From Chthoniobacter sp. (GTDB lineage: Bacteria > Verrucomicrobiota > Verrucomicrobiia > Chthoniobacterales > Chthoniobacteraceae), in contig JANXSB010000003.1 in assembly GCA_025352865.1 (NCBI GenBank), positions 1-9,494 on the forward strand: DNA of 9,494 nucleotides, written 5' to 3'. A program made the translations under genes and the position numbers. Positions within the stretch are counted from its first letter, which is position 1. Each line of letters begins with the position of its first letter. The notes under the pieces are model-generated. The model was not told the DNA's origin and did not search any database. It was given only the letters and a program-made list of their open reading frames with translations. Below, one piece after another: positions 1 to 6,797 of this stretch.

Positions 1-3000
1 TTCCGGCGGACTGGAGGTAGGCGATGAGGTCGAGGAGTTCGTCTTTGTTGAGGCCGTTGATGAGGCCGGGGGGCATCATCGAGACGTTGAAGGGCGCGCG
101 GTGCTTGATGTTGGCAGCATCCACGGCGGTCTGCACGTCGGGCGCGAGGGCGCTGGTCATGACGAAGAGCTTGCCGTTTTCCTCGACGATGACGCGGCCG
201 ACGATGGTGCTGCCGTCTTTCATGTCGAGCTGCTCGGTGCCGTACTGGTCGCTGATGACTTTGCTGGGCTCGATGATGTTTTCCATGAGGTCGCGCAGGG
301 AGTAGCGCTGGCCGGCGCCGGTGAGGTCGGGGCCGATGTTGCCGCCGTCGCCGCGCATGTGGTGGCAGTTGATGCAGAGTGTGGAGGCAAACATGGCCTT
401 GCCCTGCTCGAAGCTGCGGCCCTGCAGGCCGGTCTGCGCGAGCGCGGCGACATCTTCGACGGTGTAATTTTTTCCGGGGCCTTTCGGGGCGATGAGATTG
501 GCGGGCGCGGCGGGCGGGGCTTTTTTCGAGAGGTCATCGAGGGCGGCGCGCTCGGCGGGGTCGGTGACGGTGTTGGCGAGGGCTTCGTGGCGGATGTTGT
601 CGAGGAATTTGGTGAAGCTGTTGCCGCCGCGCCACGCATGCGTGCGCGGGAACCAGCCAAAGAAGGCTTTGCGCAGCTCGGGCGTCCAGCCCGCTTTGGC
701 CTCGCGCAGCGAGTGGACGTAGGAGATGGCCTGGCGGTTCGGGCGGCTGTCGTGCATGCCCGCGACGGCCTGCGCGTAGCCGCCGTTGCGGGCGAGGACT
801 TCGTCGCTCGCGATGGTGATGTCAGTGTCCCTGGCGGTGTCGAGCATGGGCACGGTTTTGGCGACGATGCTCGGGGAGCCGAGATACACGAGGAGCTGGA
901 CGAGTTCGCGATTGGCGAGCGGGTCGGCATTCGGAAAAAGCGGGTCGAGTTTCGCGGCGATCTGCGCACAGACGTCGGGCGCGGGCCGGCCCATGCGGGT
1001 GAAGGCCAGCTCCCACGCGCGGAGGAGCGGGAGGCGGAGTTCGGCAGGCTGCTTCGTGAAATCGAGCGCGGCGAGGGCGGCGATGATCTTCGGCTGGAGC
1101 GCCTTGTCGCCGGTGCGCGCGAGGGCGATGAGCGCCTCGATCTGCGCCTGCGGATTTTTCTCCGCGAGCGTTTTGTCCGCCCACCGCACGGCGGGCTGGT
1201 GCTCGATGGCAATGCGCGCGGCGAAGCGCAGGAAACGGTCTTTGCTCGCGAGGAAAGGCCACGCTTTTTCCACCGCCTCCGGCCCGGTGCCCTCGGCCTG
1301 CAATGCCTCCAGCGCCTGCCGCGTTTTCGCCTCCGCCGTGGGCGCGAGCGGCGCGGCGGGCGCGGTGCTTTCCTTGCCGGTGTAGGTCACGCGGTAGAGC
1401 CCGGACTGGTTGCGCCGGCCCCCGATGGTGACGTAGAGCGCGCCGTCGGATTTGCGCACCACGGCATCGGTCACGGAGAATCCGCGGCCCGCGAGGAAGT
1501 CCTCTTTCTCCGCCTTGAAACTCGCGCCGTCGGGCGTGAAGTGGATGGCCCAGATGGTCGCGTAGGTCCAGTCGAGCGCGAACATGGCGCGCTGGTATTT
1601 CGCGGGAAATTTCGCGCCCGTGCCGAAAACCGTGCCCGTGGGCGAGCCCGGCCCGATGTCCACTGCCGCGGGCAGCGAGTCCGCATAGTACGCGGGCCAG
1701 CGACCCGAGCCGGAGCGCCAGCCGTAGTCGCCGCCGCTGACGATGTGGTTGATCCGCGTGGGCATGTACCACGGCGCGCCCATGTCCCATTCCATGTCGG
1801 AGTCGTAGGTGAAAAGCTCGCCGTTCGCGTCGAAGGCGATGTCATACTGGTTCCGAAAGCCGCCCGCGAAAAGCTCGACACGCTTGCCGTCGGGATCGGT
1901 TTTGCAGACGTAGCCGCCGGGCGCGAGGATGCCTGCGGCGTGGCCATTGGCGTCCCACATGCGGGTGATGAGATGATCCTCGCCGATGGCCACAGGCCGC
2001 GCGTAGGCGATCGACGCGGGGACTTTCGTGTGGTTGCCGGCGACGAAGTAGATCGACTTGCCATCCGGGCCGAGCACCACGCCATGCCCGCCATGCTCGC
2101 CGCCCTCGCTGAGTTTGCAAAGCAACTCGGCCTTGTCGAACTGGTCGTCGCCCTTCGTGTCGCGCAAGCGCCAGAGCCCTTTGTCGGCCATTTCGTTGTT
2201 CAACAGGTAGAGGCTGTCGAAGGCGAAGAGCAGCCCGTGCGCGCCGCCGAGCGGCTTGCCATCGCTGCCGTTGGGGAGCTTGAGCGGCTCCACTTTGGTG
2301 CCCTCGGTCGTGCCGAGCGGCGGGACGGTGACGCGGAAAAGCCCGCCGTACTGGTCGCCCACGATGAGCCGGCCTTTGGCGTCCTCGGTCATGGAAACCC
2401 ACGAGCCCTGCTCCGCTTTCGGCACGGTGTAGATCAGCTCGACTTTGAAACCGGCGGCCACCGTCAGCGATTCGGGATCGGCCGCCGCGCCGCTGCCGCC
2501 CGCCTTGCCGCCACCGGCAAAGGCATCGCCCCACGGCGCGGCCCCGAGCTTGGCGATCGTCACCGGCTTACCCCATCCGTCCGCCTTGAACTCCGCCGTC
2601 TGCCAGCCCGCGCTCTCCTTTTCCGCGCTCTGCCAACTCGTGTCGGTGACCACGAGCACCTGCTTCGCGCCGCCCACTTTCGCCTCGATCCGCGCGACCA
2701 CCGCCGCCACGCCCTCGTCATTCTTCCCGCGAAGCGCGAGCACATTTTCGCCGGCCCGCAGTTGCTTCTCCACGCGCACCTTCGCGGCCTGCGCCCAGTC
2801 ATCGGTCTTCGCGATTTCCACGCCGTTGAGATACGCGGTCGCGTGGTTGTCGCCGGTGACCATGAGCGTCGCCTCGGTCACGCCGGCGGGGACGGTGAAG
2901 GTCTTGCGGAAAAAACGCACCTCGCCGTCGGCGGCTTTGGCCGTATGCCAAATCCATTCGGGAGTCTGCGCACGGGCGCTGGCGAGGGTGAGCAGGGCGA

Positions 3001-3025
3001 GGAGAAAGACGCGGAGGGTGGGCAT
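1..3025 (-). CDS. Secreted PVC-type propeller/HEAT/cytochrome c protein (3'-partial)
   Basis: Reading the minus strand from ATG at 3025 gives 1,008 codons without a stop, running off the window. Residues 1-19 are a signal peptide (ending SARA). Residues 22-115 resemble a galactose-binding-like beta-sandwich (WIWHT, FFRKTF, AYLNG). Residues 185-550 match the TIGR02604 membrane-bound-dehydrogenase-type propeller, with HGGHG (311-315), RNQYDIAFD and SGGDYGW. Residues about 570-800 look like HEAT repeats. Residues about 865-1008 are the TIGR02603 heme domain with CINCH at 884-888, covalent heme c attachment. Ending in DLIAYLQSAG, it probably lacks only a few residues. From the family I infer a periplasmic or cell-surface redox protein, perhaps a sugar or alcohol dehydrogenase passing electrons to its own heme; substrate unknown. 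The start is set by the signal peptide; there is no Shine-Dalgarno. It is divergent from the 3133 gene. Family call firm, substrate role speculative. Confidence 0.93.
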   Translation of the reverse strand, partial: MPTLRVFLLALLTLASARAQTPEWIWHTAKAADGEVRFFRKTFTVPAGVTEATLMVTGDNHATAYLNGVEIAKTDDWAQAAKVRVEKQLRAGENVLALRGKNDEGVAAVVARIEAKVGGAKQVLVVTDTSWQSAEKESAGWQTAEFKADGWGKPVTIAKLGAAPWGDAFAGGGKAGGSGAAADPESLTVAAGFKVELIYTVPKAEQGSWVSMTEDAKGRLIVGDQYGGLFRVTVPPLGTTEGTKVEPLKLPNGSDGKPLGGAHGLLFAFDSLYLLNNEMADKGLWRLRDTKGDDQFDKAELLCKLSEGGEHGGHGVVLGPDGKSIYFVAGNHTKVPASIAYARPVAIGEDHLITRMWDANGHAAGILAPGGYVCKTDPDGKRVELFAGGFRNQYDIAFDANGELFTYDSDMEWDMGAPWYMPTRINHIVSGGDYGWRSGSGRWPAYYADSLPAAVDIGPGSPTGTVFGTGAKFPAKYQRAMFALDWTYATIWAIHFTPDGASFKAEKEDFLAGRGFSVTDAVVRKSDGALYVTIGGRRNQSGLYRVTYTGKESTAPAAPLAPTAEAKTRQALEALQAEGTGPEAVEKAWPFLASKDRFLRFAARIAIEHQPAVRWADKTLAEKNPQAQIEALIALARTGDKALQPKIIAALAALDFTKQPAELRLPLLRAWELAFTRMGRPAPDVCAQIAAKLDPLFPNADPLANRELVQLLVYLGSPSIVAKTVPMLDTARDTDITIASDEVLARNGGYAQAVAGMHDSRPNRQAISYVHSLREAKAGWTPELRKAFFGWFPRTHAWRGGNSFTKFLDNIRHEALANTVTDPAERAALDDLSKKAPPAAPANLIAPKGPGKNYTVEDVAALAQTGLQGRSFEQGKAMFASTLCINCHHMRGDGGNIGPDLTGAGQRYSLRDLMENIIEPSKVISDQYGTEQLDMKDGSTIVGRVIVEENGKLFVMTSALAPDVQTAVDAANIKHRAPFNVSMMPPGLINGLNKDELLDLIAYLQSAG

Positions 3026-3132
3026 GGGAATGGTGCTAGGAAACCTTTGCCGCGCGCTTTTCCTAGCGGAAAAAGCGGAGTCTTGCACTCGCCCGCACGC
3101 TTGGGAAAAATGCGCGCACTTTTCCCCACCCC
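3026..3132. promoter_or_regulatory. Divergent intergenic region with 9-bp inverted repeat
   Basis: This is the only DNA between two divergently transcribed genes, so it should carry both promoters. It holds a perfect inverted repeat, GCTAGGAAA at 3035-3043 and TTTCCTAGC at 3059-3067, with a 15-base spacer and half-site centres 24 bp apart, a geometry compatible with a dimeric regulator. A weak sigma70-like pair, TTGCAC (3083-3088) and AAAAAT (3106-3111) with 17-bp spacing, faces the 3133 gene. No recognisable -35/-10 pair was found for the heme-protein gene. That there is regulation from here follows from the layout; the operator reading is inference. Confidence 0.4.
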
Positions 3133-4161
3133 ATGAAAACCAAATCCCTCCCCATCCTCCTCACCGCGCTCATCTGCGCCGCCGTGCTCATCGCCGAGGA
3201 GCAGCGCATCGGCGCGCTGCGCCAAAGTCTCGCGCAAGTCCAAAAGGACTCCACCGCCGCGCAGGAGCAGATGAACCGCGACGCCGCGGAACTGAAAAAA
3301 CTCCGCGAGCGCAACACCGCCCTCACGTCGGAGTCCGAGCAGTTGCGCTCCCACCTCACCGACGCGAAAGCCGCCGCGCCGGACGCCGTGACCGGAGTCG
3401 GCGGCGCGGGCGCGGGCGGTGGAGAGGCCGCGAAAGACAACCCCCAGGCCGGCTGGATGAAGGGCGTCGCGAAGATGTTCAAGGATCCCGAGATGAAGAA
3501 GATGATGCGCGGGCAGCAGAGCATGGGCATCCGCATGATGTACGGCGACCTGGCGAAGGAACTGGGCCTGTCGTCCGCCGCGGCAGACAAGGTCATCGAG
3601 CTGCTCGCCGACCGGCAGATGGACGCGAGCGAAAAGGCGATGGCGAGCATGGACGGCGCGGAAAAAGATCCCGCCAAACTCGAGCAGGCGGGCAAGGACG
3701 CGCAAAAGGTGATGACGGACTACGAGGAGAAACTGAAAGCCGCGCTCGGCCCGGAGAAAAAGGCGAAGCTCGATGAATTTGAGCGCACGCTCGGCGACCG
3801 CATGGCGATGCAGCAGTACCAGGGCAGCTTCGCCGCCGCAGGCCAGCCGCTCGACGACACGCAGCGCGCGGGCCTTCTCCAAATCATGAAAGAGGAGCGC
3901 ATGAAAACGCCCGCCGGCCCGCTCGATCCCGGCAACAAGGATGTGGCCGCGTCGATGAAAGCGATGCAGTCCGGCGACGCCCTCGAAAAGTCGCTGGAAA
4001 CCCAGCGCCAGCTCCAGCAGCGCGTCTTCGACCGCGCGCACACCGTCCTCACACCCGACCAGATGAACGCCTTCGAGTCCGCGCAAAAGGCGCAGCTCCA
4101 AATGCAGGAGATGGGCGTGAAGATGGGCAAGGCGATGTTCGGCGGCGACAAGGCGAAGTAG
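3133..4161 (+). CDS. Membrane-anchored Met-rich coiled-coil protein, unknown function
   Basis: A protein of 342 residues. Residues 5-21 are hydrophobic and look like an uncleaved signal anchor, so the rest is probably periplasmic. Residues 23-78 are rich in E, Q, K, A and L with heptad-like spacing, suggesting a coiled coil. A Gly/Ala linker (88-98) leads to a Met-rich segment (MKKMMRG, RMMYG at 121-137) and then a charged, helical C-terminal half. LGPEKKAKLDEFE (206-218) and LTPDQMNAFESAQ (306-318) resemble the LTxxQ-type motif of Spy/CpxP-like helical periplasmic chaperones, but too weakly to name it. I associate similar Met-rich proteins with Verrucomicrobiota; no function is known to me. 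It is divergent from the heme-protein gene and could be co-regulated. ATG 3133 is chosen because the hydrophobic segment follows directly; there is no Shine-Dalgarno. Confidence 0.88.
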   Translation: MKTKSLPILLTALICAAVLIAEEQRIGALRQSLAQVQKDSTAAQEQMNRDAAELKKLRERNTALTSESEQLRSHLTDAKAAAPDAVTGVGGAGAGGGEAAKDNPQAGWMKGVAKMFKDPEMKKMMRGQQSMGIRMMYGDLAKELGLSSAAADKVIELLADRQMDASEKAMASMDGAEKDPAKLEQAGKDAQKVMTDYEEKLKAALGPEKKAKLDEFERTLGDRMAMQQYQGSFAAAGQPLDDTQRAGLLQIMKEERMKTPAGPLDPGNKDVAASMKAMQSGDALEKSLETQRQLQQRVFDRAHTVLTPDQMNAFESAQKAQLQMQEMGVKMGKAMFGGDKAK

Positions 4162-4162
4162 C

Positions 4163-4203
4163 GCAGGCTTCCCGCCTGCCGTATCGCGGGCTTCCCGCCT
4201 GCC
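4163..4203. repeat. Two tandem GC-rich hairpins (REP-like)
   Basis: Two copies of GGCTTCCCGCCTGCC (4166-4180 and 4189-4203) lie 23 bp apart, starting right after the stop codon of the coiled-coil gene. Each copy forms a hairpin: GCAGGC-TTCCC-GCCTGC at 4163-4179 pairs perfectly, and GCGGGC-TTCCC-GCCTGC at 4186-4202 pairs with one G-T wobble, so the fold is kept despite a base change. No T-run follows, so these are not classical intrinsic terminators. They may work as an RNA-stabilising 3' structure or belong to a dispersed REP-type family. Confidence 0.6.
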
Positions 4204-4223
4204 CCCCGCAGCGGCTCGCGGTT

Positions 4224-4230
4224 TGCTAGG
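4224..4230 (+). promoter_or_regulatory. TGCTAGG motif upstream of the 4267 gene
   Basis: TGCTAGG ends 36 bases before the ATG at 4267. The same GCTAGG core, read on the minus strand at 3067-3062, also ends exactly 36 bases before the ATG of the heme-protein gene. The matched spacing and the rarity of CTAG in this window suggest a promoter or regulator element. I see no standard -35 box at the right distance. Confidence 0.3.
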
Positions 4231-4266
4231 CAGAGCGGGCATGCCATTCCATTTCACCCTCCGCCC

Positions 4267-4875
4267 ATGAACCCGCGGCTGCGTCTCGCGCTCTGCGGCG
4301 TGCTGCTCGGCGGCACCATTTACGGCCTTTGGCCGCGCCCCGTGCTGCGGCATCCGCCCGGCGTGCTGGTGGCCGCGGAGCCTGAGCAGCACTTGATCGC
4401 CGGGCCGCCACTGCCCGCACCGCACGGCTGGACGCTCAGCGCCGCCGCCACCTACACGATCAAAGCGCGGGTGCTGCATACGCGACGCTACTGGGACGAT
4501 GGCAGCGCGCTCGTGCCTTACGATGTGGCGCTCGGCTGGGGGCCGATGTCGGATCAGGCCGTCCTCGACCGGCTGAAAATTTCGCAGAGCACGCGGTTCA
4601 TGTTTTACCGCTGGGCGGACACGCCGCCGATCCCCGGAAAAGAGATCGGCTGCCACTCGTCGAACAACCACCTCATCGCCGCCAACCCCGAGGTCGCCGC
4701 CGTGATTCGCAAGCTGCGCGTCGGACAAATCGCGACGCTGCGCGGCTATCTCGTGAACGCCACCGGCCCCGACGGCGGGCACTGGAACACCTCGCTTTCG
4801 CGCACCGACGACGGCCCCGGCGCGTGCGAACTTTTCTACGTCGAGTCCGCGCAGGCGGAGGACGATGTGATTTGA
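4267..4875 (+). CDS. Conserved anchored protein of unknown function
   Basis: A protein of 202 residues. Residues 5-21 form a hydrophobic N-terminal anchor or signal peptide. The soluble part has a dense conserved-looking core: an ALGWGPMSD stretch (88-96), LKISQSTRFMFYRW (103-116), GCHSSNNHLIAANPEV (128-143), an LRVGQIATLRGYLV beta-strand region (150-163) and WNTSLSRTDDGPGACELFYV (173-192). I recognise this layout, including the HS-N-HLI motif and the GACE ending, from conserved hypothetical proteins of other bacteria, but know of no assigned activity. The clustered H, S, N, D and C could be a binding site, which is speculation. It lies 40 bp upstream of the zinc-ribbon gene on the same strand and may be co-transcribed. 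An upstream ATG at 4241 is out of frame, which leaves 4267 as the start. Confidence 0.87.
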   Translation: MNPRLRLALCGVLLGGTIYGLWPRPVLRHPPGVLVAAEPEQHLIAGPPLPAPHGWTLSAAATYTIKARVLHTRRYWDDGSALVPYDVALGWGPMSDQAVLDRLKISQSTRFMFYRWADTPPIPGKEIGCHSSNNHLIAANPEVAAVIRKLRVGQIATLRGYLVNATGPDGGHWNTSLSRTDDGPGACELFYVESAQAEDDVI

Positions 4876-4915
4876 GACTCGCGCCGCGCCGCCCGCGCCG
4901 TGACATCATGCGCGC

Positions 4916-5365
4916 ATGCCACTCACCCCCTGCCGTCAATGCGCGGAGCCGGTGGACGACCAATCCGCCGTCTGCCCGCACTGCCACGCGCCGCGCCCCG
5001 CCGTGCGCGAGTGGCATGGCGAGGGTTTTGAATGGCGGTCGCACGCGCAGTGGCTGGGCGTGCCGGCGGTGCATGTGGCCTTTGGCAACGGCGCGAATGG
5101 CCGTCCGCGGGTGGCGCGCGGCGTGATCGCGGTCGGCCAGCGCGCGGTGGGCGGTGTGGCGGTGGGGATTGTGGCGACGGGATTTGTCGCCGTCGGGGTG
5201 GTCGGTGTGGGCGTGATTTCGCTCGGCGTCGTGGCCGTGGCGGCGGGCGCGGCGGTGGGCGTGAATGCGCTCGCCCCGCTGGCGTTCGGCGTGGTCGCGG
5301 CGGGCTATGCGGTCGGCGGGGTCGCGGTGTTTGGCTGGAAGATTCTCTTTGCCGTCGCGCGCTGA
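4916..5365 (+). CDS. Zinc-ribbon protein with Gly-rich decapeptide solenoid
   Basis: A protein of 149 residues. The N-terminus carries a zinc ribbon, Cys6-x2-Cys9-x10-Cys20-x2-Cys23. A middle segment (FEWRSHAQWLGVPAVHVAFG, 38-57) leads into a very regular repeat. From Gly69 the decapeptide G-x-[IV]-[AS]-[VL]-G-x-x-[AG]-[VT] occurs four times (69, 79, 89, 99), placing glycine every five residues. The pattern blurs near 109-124 and resumes, shifted by one, at Gly125, 130, 135 and 140. This suggests a short beta-solenoid or a glycine-zipper-like hydrophobic layer, possibly membrane-associated. I recall similar zinc-ribbon or VHVAFG-containing proteins in other bacteria, without a known role. It sits between an unknown anchored gene and the GH140-like gene; the link is unclear. 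An ATG at 4908 is out of frame. Confidence 0.85.
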   Translation: MPLTPCRQCAEPVDDQSAVCPHCHAPRPAVREWHGEGFEWRSHAQWLGVPAVHVAFGNGANGRPRVARGVIAVGQRAVGGVAVGIVATGFVAVGVVGVGVISLGVVAVAAGAAVGVNALAPLAFGVVAAGYAVGGVAVFGWKILFAVAR

Positions 5366-5383
5366 CGCGGTGAAAACGGCGGC

Positions 5384-6772
5384 ATGTTTTCCCGCCGCTC
5401 CCTCCTCCCGCTCGCGCTCGCCGCTTTCACCCTCGCCCTCCACGCCGAGCCGCTGCCGCGCTTGAAAGTCAGCGAGAACCACCGCTTTCTCGTGACGGAA
5501 AAAGGCACGCCGTTTTTCTATCTCGCGGACACCGCGTGGGAGCTGTTTCACCGGGCCACGCGCGAGGACGCGGAGGAGTATTTGCGCGACCGCGCGGCGA
5601 AGGGTTTCACCGCCATTCAGGCCGTGGCGCTGCCGGAGTTTGGCTGCTTCGACACGCCGAACCGCTACGGGCATCTGCCACTCATCGGCGGCGATGTGAC
5701 GCAGCCGGACGAGGCGTATTTCGAGCATGTCGATTGGGTGGTGAAACGCGCGGGCGAGCTCGGGCTCTACATCGCGCTCGTGCCGACATGGGGCGACAAA
5801 GTGAACAAAAAATGGGGCGCGGGTCCCGAGGTTTTCACTCCGGAAAACACGCGCATTTTTGGCGAATGGCTGGGCCGCCGCTACAAAGACGCGCCGGTCA
5901 TTTGGGTCAACGGCGGCGACCGTCCGATCGAGAATGAGCGGCATCGCGCGGTCTTCCGCGCGCTCGCCGAGGGGCTGCGCGCGGGCGACGGCGGCGCGCA
6001 CCTCATCACCTTTCACCCATCGGGCGGCAGCTCCTCCAGCGCCTACGTCCACGACGAGGCGTGGCTCGATTTCAACATGATGCAGAGCGGCCACGGCGGG
6101 CGGAACAACGCCAGCTACCGCATGATCGCGCGCGACTACGCGCGCACGCCGGCCCGGCCCACGCTCGACGGCGAACCGAATTACGAGGATCACCCCGTCC
6201 GCGGCTCGAAGCTCGCGGACGATTGGTTCGGCGAATGGGACGTGCGCAAGGAAGTGTACTGGAGCGTCTTCGCGGGCGGCTGCGGCGTGACCTACGGCTG
6301 TCATCCGATCTGGCAATTCTGGGACGGCAAGACCGCCAAGCTCGCCGACCCGCGGCACTCCTGGCGCGAAGACCTCGCGCTGCCCGGCGCGGCGCAGGTG
6401 GGCTTTCTCCGCCGGCTCATCGAGTCGCGCCCGCAGCTCACGCGCATCCCGGATCAGACGTTCATCGTCTCGCCAAATCCCGACGGCCCCGCGCACGCCC
6501 AAGCCACGCGCGGTGCCGATGGCAGCTACGCCTTCATCTATCTCCCCACCGGCCAGCCGGTGAAAATCGCGCTCGCCAAACTCAGCGGAAAAAAACTCCG
6601 CGCCGCGTGGTGGGATCCGCGCCGCGGAGAAATCGCGCCGGGCTCGACGGAGATGGAAAACAGCGGCGCGGAAACTGAGTTCAAGCCGCCCACCGCGGGC
6701 GACGCGAATGACTGGGTGCTCATCCTCGACGACGCCGAAAAATATCCCGCCGCACCCGCGCCAAAACCATAA
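5384..6772 (+). CDS. Secreted GH140-type (apiosidase-like) glycoside hydrolase
   Basis: A protein of 462 residues. Residues 1-21 are a signal peptide (RR start, hydrophobic core, cleavage near HA-E). Residues about 25-355 match the DUF4038/apiosidase-like TIM barrel, with FFYLADTAWELFHR (44-57), LYIALVPTWGDK (128-139), VIWVNGGDRP (172-181) and LDGEPNYED (261-269). By family knowledge of GH140, Asp179 and Glu264 are the likely catalytic pair. Residues about 360-450 resemble the C-terminal domain named putative collagen-binding (PF12904) that usually follows. Characterised GH140 enzymes release apiose from rhamnogalacturonan II; related DUF4038 proteins are less well defined, so the substrate here is inferred. 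It acts outside the cytoplasm. No transporter, sensor or other pectin enzyme lies nearby, so this looks like a solitary gene. It starts 18 bp after the zinc-ribbon gene. Confidence 0.93.
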   Translation: MFSRRSLLPLALAAFTLALHAEPLPRLKVSENHRFLVTEKGTPFFYLADTAWELFHRATREDAEEYLRDRAAKGFTAIQAVALPEFGCFDTPNRYGHLPLIGGDVTQPDEAYFEHVDWVVKRAGELGLYIALVPTWGDKVNKKWGAGPEVFTPENTRIFGEWLGRRYKDAPVIWVNGGDRPIENERHRAVFRALAEGLRAGDGGAHLITFHPSGGSSSSAYVHDEAWLDFNMMQSGHGGRNNASYRMIARDYARTPARPTLDGEPNYEDHPVRGSKLADDWFGEWDVRKEVYWSVFAGGCGVTYGCHPIWQFWDGKTAKLADPRHSWREDLALPGAAQVGFLRRLIESRPQLTRIPDQTFIVSPNPDGPAHAQATRGADGSYAFIYLPTGQPVKIALAKLSGKKLRAAWWDPRRGEIAPGSTEMENSGAETEFKPPTAGDANDWVLILDDAEKYPAAPAPKP

Positions 6773-6797
6773 ACCGCGGTGCCCGCCAGCCCATTCG

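Noticed and set aside
101..3136. 1,011-residue plus-strand open frame
   Set aside because: It lies antisense to the heme/propeller gene, whose translation shows a signal peptide, propeller motifs and CINCH. The plus-strand product is an Arg/Ala/Gly-rich composition typical of the antisense frame of GC-rich genes, with no recognisable domain.
2878..4782. 634-residue minus-strand open frame
   Set aside because: Antisense to the coiled-coil gene and much of the 4267 gene, and overlapping the start of the heme-protein gene. Its His/Arg/Ala/Leu-rich sequence has no domain.
5100..5345. DNA-level tandem repeat in the zinc-ribbon gene
   Set aside because: The repetition is in the protein; codons vary between units, so this is not a recent DNA duplication or microsatellite.
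4673..6502. 609-residue minus-strand open frame
   Set aside because: Antisense to the zinc-ribbon and GH140-like genes, which both have clear motifs. Composition is again that of a shadow frame.
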